Shown here: positions 14,249 to 25,890 of the stretch, piece after piece | How positions within the stretch are numbered: position 1 is the first letter of the stretch | Layout: the number at the start of each line of letters is the position of its first letter | Assembly (NCBI GenBank): GCA_000320545.1 | Contig: ADNK01001665.1 | Location: 5,001-57,500, forward strand | Direction: 5' to 3' | DNA length: 52,500 bases | Source: Bigelowiella natans CCMP2755 | Taxonomy: Eukaryota; Cercozoa; Chlorarachniophyceae | The notes under the pieces: model-generated | The model's input: only the letters and a program-made list of their open reading frames with translations | Database searches by the model: none | Told to the model about the DNA's origin: nothing | Position numbers and translations under genes: made by a program

Positions 14249-14664
14249 GTCGTTCCTCTGAGTGAGTTTCTTGAGTGGCTTGAGTGGCCCACTTTTCTGC
14301 CTGGCTTCCAATGCGCGCTGCTGCGAGATTTCTTGTCTTTTTTTTTTTCAAATGAATTCAAAATGTGCAAAAACTCAACCACTCCGCCACTCAGAAGTGT
14401 GCTTTGGGCTGCTGGAGGCGCAAAAAATGCCGTCACGTGACAAAAAAATGACGTCGCTTCTCTGAGCTTGGTGGCTTGAGTGGCTTGAGTGGCTTGAGTG
14501 GCCCACTTTTCTACCTGGCTTCCAATGCGCGCTGCTGCGAGATTTTTCATCTTTTTTTTTTTCTGACAAATTCAAAATGTGTGAAAACTCAACCACTCCG
14601 CCACTCAGAAATGTGCTTTGGGGCGCTGGAGGCGCAAAAATGCCGTCACGTGATGAAAAATGAC
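14249..14664. repeat. Two-copy tandem repeat (204 and 212 bp) between convergent genes
   Basis: Copy 1 spans 14249-14452 and copy 2 spans 14453-14664, each starting GTCG[TC]T[CT]CTCTGAG. They are very similar throughout. Each contains a nested 9-base unit CTTGAGTGG (two in copy 1, three in copy 2), a T run, and a short GCCGTCACGTGA box followed by ATGACGTCGCTTCTCTG. The block sits between the 3' ends of the SH3-like ORF (+) and the helicase gene (-), and the last helicase codons lie in copy 2. Confidence 0.88.
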
Positions 14665-17155
14665 GTCGCTTCTCTGAAGGAGAGCGCCCTTTTCATTGCC
14701 GACCCAGTCCAGAAGCTCACTTTCGCTTCTGCTTGCCGCTTTCTTTTGGTTCCCACCTCGTTCCCTTCGTCTTCCAACTCCATGGCCGGACAGCAATGCG
14801 GGTCTTGCAGCAGCATCCCCTTGATGACCATGACTTTTCTCCGGTTCTTCCTGTCGCAGTGATCCCCACACTTCGCCTTTGTGCAGTGCTTGCTGCACGT
14901 CTTGCAGATGTTTTGAGAGACGTGGGTGTGCCCGGCTTTCTTGATCTCGTCCATGTCCGAATTGCTGACATTCATCCCTTGTCCAACATTGCACTTCTTG
15001 GCCATGAAGCTGGTGAACGCGCTGTTGAAGTCCTCCAATGTCGTGACCGCGCCTTCTTTGTGCACCACCTGGTTGCTTTCTAGAAACTCTTGCATCTTGT
15101 TGACTTTCTTCGAAAAGTTCAGTCTGGACTGGTGGAAGGATTTGGGGACCATGTCCCAGATTTCCCGGCCGTTGCTGGCCTTTGGCTGGGTTTTGTGCGC
15201 CTTGATGCACCGGATCATCACGCGGGCATGCTGGTCGCTGTTCACGATGCGATCCATGATGTTGGTGTCCCTTGACATCGTGTTCGTGTCGAAATGGAAG
15301 ATCACAAGTCTCCTCGCGAGGGCACCTGACGTGTCCTTGTGGTTTGGGAAACAGTTGCCGATGCACATCGACGTCGGTGGCCAGTTTGCGCAGCGCGCCA
15401 GCTTGTTCTTCTGGGCGATGTGCACCTCCTCTCCTGATGCAACACTTTGGAAGTCGGCCTGCGGCATGTGTTTGTGGAACTTCTTGTGGTCTAGATCCAT
15501 CACCATGTTGCACCTCTTTTCCTGGAGTGTCTCGAGGCCAAAGACTTGCTCCTTGCCAAAGGTGCCGACGGTGCCTTTGGGGAACATGGCTTTGATCATC
15601 TCCCCCACCGTGCTTTTTCCCGTGTTCGCCACGCCTTTGATGTGCGGAACGCATTGCCACCTGTCGTGCCGTGCGGTGAAGAACAGCCGGCCAACGAATG
15701 TCTCGAACCATCTGATCACATCGTTGAGCTTCTCCTGGACCCCCTCGTGTCTGGCCCCCCACTGCCAACTTGGGCTTGCGCTGTGGCTGCGTTCGGACGA
15801 GGGCATCCCAGTCGTCCGTGTGGTGGGCACGAGGCGTCTGTGAGCCACCCTCGTCCCAGTGCCCTGCAAACGTCTTCGGGAACTTTCTCTCGTGGTGGTG
15901 GCATGTCATGGGCGGCTTCTTGCACTCCGACCAGGGGATGAAGACTGTCGTCTCCATGTCAAAGCACCGCCCGTCCGTGAACGAGATGGTTCTCGTGCTC
16001 ATTTCCGATTCCAGGACAAAGTCGAAGCGTGGATGGGACGTGTTCTTCATCCAGTCATTCAGAGACTTGACGGGGATGTTTCCGTTTTGAACAAAACCAT
16101 GCTTCAGCGCAATCTTGCAGTGATCCTCGTGCGAGCGGAGAACCGTGTGCACCCCGGGGATGGACTTGTGCGGGGCCATGACGTTGCCGTCCTGTCGCCT
16201 GAGTCCAAGTTTGTGGGCCTCGCTCCACAGAATGCACGTCGCCCGCGTCAGCGGCTCATCGATTTCATGCTTCGCCTGTGGACCCCAGCAGAATTCCCAG
16301 TCGGCAGCAGTCGGAGTCATGGGTTTCTCGATGAGCTTGAGGTCGAGACGCGTCTTGCGCTTGATGAAAACTTCCGCGCCGCGAAGAAATTCGCTCGGCA
16401 GGGGGGTCAAGGGGGTCGTCCCCTCGAGCATGACGCCGTCATGACATGGAGCCCCAACACGCCGCCCTTTCCTCGTCGCACATTCCGTGAGAGCACTCAT
16501 CGCCTGGACCTCATGGCTCTGCCAGACCCTCGAAATGAAGCAGCCTTTTTTGTTGGTTTTCTTGTTGTCGGCCTCCACCGCCTTCCAGATGCTTTTGTGT
16601 CGCTTCATTTTCCGCAAGGTCTTGAAGATCTGCCCCATCTCGGTCTCGAGTCGGGCCAGAATGGGGACTGAAGTCGTGCAACGCTTCCCCTCGTCGCGGT
16701 CACAGAAGTCGAAATCTTTCTCGACGAACTTTCCCTCGCCACGCTTCGATTCCAGGTGGGAGCCTCCATGCATCACGATGAGAAACATCCGCTTGCGCTG
16801 CCCGCGAGATTTTGGGTGACGGTGCGTTCAGCTTTCCCACCTCGTTGAGACAATTTTCCCGGTGGCTTGCGTGAAGTGCCAGTGCTGACACGCTCTCTTT
16901 CCACTCGGGTCTCCTCCGCAAAATCTCCCGCAAGATGGTGGGTGCGCAGTTGACGATGTCCACGTCGTTGCAAAGAGAGCCACAGATGAGCCGCCTGATC
17001 TGCGAGGGGAGGCTCTGCATGCGTCCTCCGTGCACCCTGCCCTCAGGAAAACCTTCCGAGACCTTGTGCTTGGCCACCAGCCTTGTGGCGCATTTCTTCT
17101 TCTTCAATTGTTGCTTCAAGTCGAGAACTGAGGAGTCGTGGGCGGGTTGCATCAT
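14646..17155 (-). pseudogene. Primase-superfamily 3 helicase (D5-like), broken by two frameshifts
   Basis: Three minus-strand frames read on from one another, about 836 codons in all. The N-terminal frame (ATG at 17155) has DVDIVNCAPTIL, a motif seen in viral primase-helicases. The middle frame (from about 16815) holds a primase-like region including VGAPCHDGVMLEG. The last frame carries the S3 helicase: Walker A GVANTGKST (about 15635-15609), Walker B NMVMDLDHK (about 15497), sensor SMCIGNCFPN and arginine finger ALARRLVIFHFD (about 15314). A Cys-rich tail, CKTCSKHCTKAKCGDHC, may bind zinc. The second shift coincides with a G6 run (15755-15760); the first lies near 16810-16830. Family role: primer synthesis and replication-fork unwinding for viruses and plasmids. 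All helicase motifs are intact, so the gene is either recently broken, read by frameshifting, or affected by sequencing error. Confidence 0.8.
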
Positions 17156-18524
17156 GACCCCAGAAAGGATCCGACGGCAATTTGATGTCGGTGATGTTCA
17201 CGCGGTTGCCCGTGGCTTTGCACATGAACTGAGTCGAAAACTTCACTGTGGTCGTCGTGCCGTTGTCGCAATCCCTTGCGGGAAGGTGCTGGCTGGCGCG
17301 CAACGCCGCCGATTCGACTTGCACGATCACCTGCTGCATGTCGACGTCTGCACAGGCGCTGGAGTTGCCCGCCAGAAGCTCCCGGATGCGTGCTCTCTCC
17401 TCAGTGCAACCAGGCGTCGCAGGGTTGGAAAACGTGGTTTGCGGGACATGTGACATCACGACATCAAGGCCGCCCGTAGCGTTTGGGTCAAACTCAAAGA
17501 CAATTTCGACATCGCACCCGTTCGAGCCCACGATTTTCCGGGCGTGGGGGAGCCCCTCGTTGCGGCTGTCGTTCAGTGCGGCCAGCCGCTCGGCCTCATT
17601 GGCGAACATGAATGAGCGGCATGTCATGTCGGTGAGTGGCGAGCGCGTCAGCATCACCCCGGAGGTGCACCGGGTTCCTACTCTCTCATCGACACAAGAC
17701 GACCCATTGGACCCGAAGACCATTTGATGTGAGGCGTTGTGGAAAATTCGGTTGCATGGCGGGTGCATTGCAACGTTTGGGGTTGAGCCTTCGGTGGTGT
17801 GCTTGCCGTTCACCATGCCAATTTTGAAGCTAACACCCCCCCAGCTGTCCTGCCCACGTAGCCTTTCCTCCGGACATTCGCATCTGTTGAGCGGTTCGTC
17901 GAGAAGCGGGCATTGGCCTTCAGTGGTCTCGCCCGAGGATGCGTTGACGGGTGCACCAAACGAGTTGGAGAAGACCTTGCAAGGCAACTTCGACTCCTGA
18001 AAGACACATCCGATGTCCTGACCCAGCTTCACCACTGGGTCGAGCAGTGTGTCGTTGAACAGAGCACCCTTGGACAGACACAACAGCAGGGTGTCGGAAC
18101 CAGATCCTTGCCTGTGCTCGAAGGCTCGACTCCCTGGTGCGATTCCGACCCACCATTCGCACATGTCAGGACACTTCGACGAGCCCGACGGGCTCGCGGC
18201 GTTCCTGCATTCGAACCGCGAGTGTCCACCAAAAGGATCGGGAATGCAGTCCCCCACGGCGAATGCACGTGTCACGGCACCCCTGCAGTCATCACTGGAT
18301 GTGCACAGCCAAGTGCGGTTGAGGTCGCAGTCGGCCATCGCTGAGCCTGTCGAAGCACAGTCCCAGCATGTGCCGCTGGTCGCACCGCAACTTTCACCCG
18401 TTTTTCGACGACACGTTGAGTCAGAGCATTGAATCACACAAAAGTCTTGCGTCTGTTGCGCCCGAACCGGCTGCTGAGCCAGAGCCAGAGCCAGGAGAAC
18501 AGCAAGCACTTGCTGGGTAGCCAT
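17043..18524 (-). CDS. Secreted cysteine-rich, N-glycosylation-rich protein of the element
   Basis: 493 residues from the ATG at 18524, chosen because it starts a clear signal peptide (MATQQVLAVLLALALA, then QQPVRAQQ). The mature part is rich in cysteine, especially the first 100 residues (CVIQCSDSTC, then CWDC, WLCTSSDDC), and has ten N-x-S/T sequons. No transmembrane segment follows, so it is predicted to be secreted unless the C-terminus is shifted. The 3' end overlaps the start of the primase-helicase on the same strand by 113 bases in a different frame. In a virus-like element such a protein could be an envelope or surface component, or a cargo gene. No family was recognised; I considered a fusion-protein relationship and could not support it. 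Confidence 0.6.
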   Translation of the reverse strand: MATQQVLAVLLALALAQQPVRAQQTQDFCVIQCSDSTCRRKTGESCGATSGTCWDCASTGSAMADCDLNRTWLCTSSDDCRGAVTRAFAVGDCIPDPFGGHSRFECRNAASPSGSSKCPDMCEWWVGIAPGSRAFEHRQGSGSDTLLLCLSKGALFNDTLLDPVVKLGQDIGCVFQESKLPCKVFSNSFGAPVNASSGETTEGQCPLLDEPLNRCECPEERLRGQDSWGGVSFKIGMVNGKHTTEGSTPNVAMHPPCNRIFHNASHQMVFGSNGSSCVDERVGTRCTSGVMLTRSPLTDMTCRSFMFANEAERLAALNDSRNEGLPHARKIVGSNGCDVEIVFEFDPNATGGLDVVMSHVPQTTFSNPATPGCTEERARIRELLAGNSSACADVDMQQVIVQVESAALRASQHLPARDCDNGTTTTVKFSTQFMCKATGNRVNITDIKLPSDPFWGHDATRPRLLSSRLEATIEEEEMRHKAGGQAQGLGRFS

Positions 18525-19147
18525 CAGTCTGATGGAAGCTTCGCCGAAATTCCGCAAGAAAAAAAAATGTTTCAAAGCGGCTCAGAACGAAGAATGGCAG
18601 CCGGTTTGCCCTCGCAAGTCCTCTTCGATGCTCGTTTGGGTGGAGCTGCAACTGAACTTTGTGTTGTTGCGATTCTCCGGCTAAGACATCGGGATGTTTC
18701 ACTTCCCCGTTTGCGACAGGCCATTTTGTCCCAAAACATTTGCAGATGATGCCATGTCAAAATTTGCATTGAAATGATCATTACGTGCTCCTGAAAAAGC
18801 ACCGAGAAGATGATTGTACGACGAGAAAAACGAAGAATTTGTCGGCTCGAACAAAAGTGGCGGGGACTTTTTGGCCAAATTCAGCATCCGTCTTTTCGAA
18901 AATCCAGACAGTGGTGTTGAGAAAATCCAGACAGTGTGAGAAAATCCAGACAAAAATGGCGGGAGCTTCAGAAAAGCGCTCAATGGCTCCCCCACGTCTG
19001 CCCAACCTGGGTGTCCGTTGGCCCAATTTGGACAGAATCATCCCCTCCAACGCCCAAGACAAGCCTTTTCTTCGCTGTGGAAAACGCAAACGGTTCAGAG
19101 CGCTGTGCTTTTTTCGACAATGCAAAACACTGCACTTTTCGCTTTGA
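18525..19147. promoter_or_regulatory. Non-coding divergent region of the element with iteron-like repeats
   Basis: Between the secreted-protein gene (-) and the HTH ORF (+). Short open frames on both strands are not convincing. GAAAATCCAGACA occurs three times at 18898-18910, 18921-18933 and 18940-18952. A longer imperfect pair, ACAAAAGTGGCGGGGACTT at 18851 and ACAAAAATGGCGGGAGCTT at 18950, brackets them. Such spacing is compatible with a replication origin or a regulator-binding array. Confidence 0.5.
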
Positions 19148-20369
19148 AAAAGGCCTGACAAACTCCTTTCCCGCTTTGCAGACACTCCGAACACTTGGAA
19201 ATCTCGAACTAGGCATGGTACAAACCGAAATGAGGAGTTGGTTCACCCTGTGCGGTCAGAGAACCGGCCAAAACGAACTGCCAGCCCATGGCACGTGAAA
19301 GCTTTGCACGACTACTGCAGCTCCAACATCACATGTACAGAGGCTGCAGTGAAGCAGGGGAAATCCCCCCAGGCGTTTAATCATTGGTTGAAAAAAAAGG
19401 AAACAACCCCAGAGCGCAGGGACGGTCTCAGGAATGTTGCTAAAAACATCGATCTGGATGACGTGTCGATTGAGATCGATTTGGATGAGGTCTCAACTGA
19501 GACTGGAGATGAGGTTACTGGAACCAGCGACAACTTGCCCATCACCGCCAGTTCTACACGTGGAACAGGAATGGTTGTTGAGGAAGCTGGGGGGGGTAAC
19601 GTGAACTCTACCGATGCTGAAAATCGTAGAGGTACAACGGCAACGACAGGCTCTGCCGACCCCACTGAGATGGAAATCGAGGTAGTTCTCGACGATTCTG
19701 ACACTGAGGAATCAGAAATTGAGGTTGAGGTGAGTCTAGGCCAAGCTAGCAGCTCTGAGAGCGGTGTCAAAGAGCCCGACGTCCAGGAAGTGGACAGTCT
19801 ACAGGAAGGCGATCGGGCAGTGCACAGGAACATCGAGCATGTTGACGTTCTAAAAAAACACCGCAACGGAAAGGGGGGTTTTCACTACATCTGCCGACGA
19901 GCAGATGGCCACCAAGGTGCAAACTTTGGGCAAGCACCTTGCCAAAATCGAAGCGCCGTCTGAGCTGGTATCGTTTGAACACCATGGCGAAAAAACGGAT
20001 GACGTCGAAAAAATCAGAAAATGTGTTGCAGATCATTATCCCGGCCGTTACGCCGCCTTTGTCAGAGAGCAGAGAATGTTTGACCTTGAGCTGCGGCCGA
20101 AGGCCAAAATGAAACCTGGAAAAGTGTACCGCAGGGGCGACGTGACGCCGGCATGCTTCGCGAAGGCGCATGCCTTGGGCTGTGCTCTGGTCAGGGTCTA
20201 CCACCCAAACGACAAAAAGCTTAAGGACAGAGGCGGCTTGCCGAGCGCGACGGGCAAACAGAACCGCAGGCGGCACGGGCAGGAAAAGAGCTGGGCGCAG
20301 GGCGCCGTCGCGGCGAGCGAGAGGAAGGCCGAGAGCGTAGTAGAGAGCGCGCTGCAGCAGGCGCAATAG
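19148..20369 (+). pseudogene. Acidic HTH protein with SUMO-interaction-like motifs, frameshifted at a G6 run
   Basis: The first frame is open from 19148 with no ATG before 19571, so the start is unresolved (intron, non-ATG or indel). It encodes a helix-turn-helix-like region (CTEAAVKQGKSPQAFNHWL), then acidic stretches with repeated hydrophobic-acidic motifs: IDLDDVS, IEIDLDEVS and MEIEVVLDDSDTEESEIEVE. These resemble SUMO-interacting motifs (hydrophobic core next to acids and serines). At the G6 run 19873-19878 a one-base slip connects to a second frame that continues to 20369: FTTSADEQMATKVQTLGKHL onward. The tail is basic and Ala-rich and matches no family I know. Possible roles are origin binding, transcriptional control or host-factor recruitment; all are inference. 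Confidence 0.5.
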
Positions 20370-20393
20370 CTGGCTTGCTTTCAGCTTTACATT

Positions 20394-20406
20394 ACTGTAA
20401 TTGGAT
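20394..20406. repeat. Right boundary: inverted copy of the left-edge word
   Basis: ACTGTAATTGGAT reads, on the other strand, ATCCAATTACAGT, matching ATCCGGATTACAGT at 10492-10505 apart from the two central bases. It lies 24 bases past the last element stop codon, where the GC-rich composition ends. Confidence 0.4.
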
Positions 20407-20938
20407 GAGCTAGTGAGTATCGGGAAAATGCAATCATTTCATTACATCCATCTCACTCACCTGCATCACTCGCACACATTTGATCTAGTTGTTGCCCGAC
20501 ATAGCATGGATGCTTTTACATGCATGTAGTACATAATAGCAGAAATCAACAAATGCAATATAAGCACTGTAGCTGCTTTGCATAGCTACTGGACTATTAA
20601 AAAAAAAAAATAATGTCATTACATCCGTCTCATATTTGTTGCCCGCCGTGTTATTATGTATTGCTAGCATGCAATTCTAAACACATGTTCACCAAGCTAT
20701 GAATAAAGGCTGCAAATGTTCTCGATGCTAGCTATAACAAACATACAAGCATTACCATTATTGCATCAGCAAAATTGCAAATAATTTTGCAAGACTGCTC
20801 ATTCTGTGGTGGTATTTTTTTTTTTGTGTTTACCACCACATATTAACAGCTGCACTAAATGCGCTTATTTGCATTGTGCGACCCTACTGCCACTTGAGAG
20901 AAGTAGAGGTTATTGAGAGGAGGACTGCCGCAAGATGC
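20407..20938. other. AT-rich flank right of the mobile element
   Basis: No gene seen. A degenerate direct repeat occurs: TTACATCCATCT at 20442 and TTACATCCGTCT at 20619, the second just after an A run. The right edge is the stop codon of the histidine phosphatase gene. Confidence 0.5.
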
Positions 20939-22859
20939 TTAAAGTTTAATCATTTGGAACCGCTCATACGCGGCCAATTTTACCGAAACCTTTTCTTTCT
21001 TCTTCGATGACTTTTCCCCATTTTCCTTGGACTCATCAGCAGCATCTTCATCCTTGTTCGAGCTCAGATTTTTATCCTCTTCCAGCTCATATGCGCCCCA
21101 AGCACACTCCGCAGTATCATACGCAACAGTCCCATTACCTATCAATGTGATCATTGAATCAAATCAAAACAAATCTGAATTATCACGGCATCCCACATGA
21201 AATAGTAGCAAGCATATTGGCACATCCAGGCTGTGAGACGATAAAGACGAATACCCACCTACAAATTCTCTTACAGCAGCGTCAACACCGTCCCCGTGGG
21301 TAACTAGGAGCACTCGATCATTGCACCGTACGCAATGCCGACGAAACAAAGCTCTCATCGCAGACATCATGCGAACCTGCGCCGGAAATCACGAAGTATT
21401 GGCATTTATTGCAAATCGAAATCAGCCAACTGTATGGCTTCATTCTATGAAGATATCAGCAATTCTTTTGCGTTGCAAACTATGTAGATTCAAACTAATC
21501 ACTACTGCGTCTCAACGTGAGGGGGTCAGCATTACCTTCCCGTTTCTGTCGTTTTCTGAGGGCTCAGGGTCAACACCGAGAGCTTTCTCTCCCTCATTTT
21601 TTGGCTTCTCCTCTGAACCAACATGGCAGCGCCAAACGTTTTTTACAGACAAGATTCTCCGGAGTTGTATTGTTTTATATCGGTGCCATGGGGGTGATCG
21701 GCAGTCATCATGGTTGATTTTTATCAGATGCTTAGTTTGCTAACACGCTGTCTTCTTGTCGAGGATTTGTTATAACCTGGCTCGATTTTGGTGATGAAGC
21801 CGTCGGAAAACTCTTTCAAAATCGATTCCATTGAGTCTTTGCTCAAATATTCAACCTAAGATTCGATGAAGGGCAGCATGTCATATCATGATTTTCCATA
21901 ACACGCATCATCTGCACGTCGCTACCGGTTTATGAACATCACCTTGCCGTCCGCTTTGTCCGGTCCCCAAACCGCTTTCTGTATTTTTCGCACGCATCTG
22001 CGCACCTGACCATCCCAAATTGGAGCACGGTGGATAAAACACACACACAATGTTCTCGAGAACAGCGGAAGATCTAGTCTACTGGAATTCGTCATTAACA
22101 CGAACGTTGTGGATGCACCTCTCCAATGGATTTGTTAACTCTCAGCCTCGATACACCTAAATCGTGTTGAATTAAATTTTATGTTTTGTGCTCTGCAGCG
22201 CCATCTTTGTGGAAAATAAGATGTATGTTTTTTTATCCCGCCTCTCTCGTATTCAACTCCTTCAAGTAATGAAGTTGTTATTACCTAGATGTTTCGCAAT
22301 AAGAGCTGCTGTCTGGAGGCATCGCGTGTAAGGGGAACACACTATTAAGTCAAACCCTCCATATCCTTTCTTCTTCATCACGTCAGCCTAAGAGAAGAGC
22401 AGTAAGCTTCACGATACTCACCCTTTCCCATACGTCAGATGAATACCAAATGCCATTTTACACTGTCATTGAAACCTGGTCAATGGGAAGCTTCTTATCA
22501 CAGATTGGGGAGTCATATGGGCGCTCATTCTAAGCATACGGGAATAGATATGTGAAGGATATGTGTCACAAAGTGCGTAAATATAGAAAATGGAAGAGAG
22601 GGGGAGGACAGGGGGGAGATGATAAAGAGAGGGAGACAAGTGGGTTCGGGGGAAGGGAAGCGAAAGGGCGAGATCCTTCTATATGGTTCACTACCCGTCC
22701 GGGCCATGTGGCTTTCTTGTCATTGTCCTGTAAAATGTTACATGGATAGAGTCAGCACAGGGAGAGATGTATACATTGTTTCAAGTGGAGACCACGCTTG
22801 TCCATGAGATTCATCGGTGTTATTATTACCAGTCTCACTGAGTGTCGAATCACCACCAT
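20939..22859 (-). CDS. Histidine phosphatase superfamily protein (phosphoglycerate-mutase-like fold)
   Basis: Minus-strand exons from the ATG at 22859 join in frame. They encode MVVIRHSVRL, NDKKATWPGRNERPYDSPIC, KKKGYGGFDLIVCSPYTRC, a short exon VRRCVRKIQKAVWGPDKADG, VEYLSKDSMESILKEFSDGF, a Pro/Glu-rich exon, then DRVLLVTHGDGVDAAVREFV and a final exon ending at 20939. The RH pair, the SPYTRCLQTA arginine and the second His in VTHGDG are the catalytic set of branch-2 histidine phosphatases. The first motif reads RHS, not the usual RHG. Family role: phosphate-ester hydrolysis via a phosphohistidine; the substrate cannot be told. The last exon has a long Lys/Glu-rich insert. An in-frame stop lies just upstream of the ATG. 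The gene is intact and ends only 533 bases from the mobile element. Confidence 0.85.
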
Positions 22860-23263
22860 GTATCCTTTCTTTCGGATGTCTACTCAACACATATGAGTGA
22901 TCGGAATTCGAAGCCCAATAATAAAATCGATGGATTTCCCAACAGGCAAGATCGAATCGAGTTAAGTGACGAGACCTGCTTTCCCAGCAGGGGACGCGGT
23001 AGCCATCGTGGCTTCCCCGGGATAGTCTCCCGAGATTCCTCCCTGGACTTGAGCTTCTTGTTGAAGTAGAAATGCAATTGAATTATCACCTGCGACAACA
23101 ATTATTTCAAACCGCTTAGCATTCGACAACTCGCTGCAGGTCAGTTCCACGTGGATGGCTCGGAAAGAGAGGAGAGCGCGAGAGAGCGAGGGGTGGGGGA
23201 ATGCGCAGTTCTTCAACCTATTGGGAATCACTTGTGTGCTTGTGTTTTTTTTTGTTCTAAGTG
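22860..23263. promoter_or_regulatory. Divergent intergenic region between histidine phosphatase and COQ5
   Basis: About 400 bases separate the two start codons, which face away from each other. It probably acts as a bidirectional promoter. No specific motif recognised. Confidence 0.4.

Positions 23264-25890
<2,627 letters not shown>

Larger units (their letters stand above)
10490..20406. mobile_element. Putative 9.9-kb integrated virus-like/plasmid-like element (decayed)
   Basis: The interval is visibly GC-richer than its flanks, has long uninterrupted frames instead of short exons, and lacks the dinucleotide microsatellites seen elsewhere. It combines an integrase-type enzyme (tyrosine recombinase), a second one (IS630/Tc1-like transposase), a primase-superfamily 3 helicase, a secreted glycoprotein-like product and a DNA-binding-like protein. 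The recombinase plus S3H helicase pairing is known from Polinton-like viruses, virophages and related replicons. No capsid, packaging ATPase, protease or DNA polymerase B was seen. Edges are placed at short inverted repeats at 10492-10505 and 20394-20406; this is inference. The transposase could be a separate element inserted into the first, because the recombinase and transposase start codons nearly abut. Frameshifts and lost catalytic residues point to decay. Confidence 0.6.

Noticed and set aside
14926-16671. Two long plus-strand open frames (305 and 270 residues)
   Set aside because: They are antisense shadows of the minus-strand primase-helicase, which has clear Walker motifs.
17043-18524. 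Secreted protein as a HAP2-type or other class II fusion protein
   Set aside because: Signal peptide and Cys-rich ectodomain fit in general, but I see no fusion-loop signature or transmembrane anchor, so the identity is unsupported.
10490-20406. Complete virophage or Polinton-like virus
   Set aside because: No major or minor capsid, packaging ATPase or maturation protease could be recognised in any frame.
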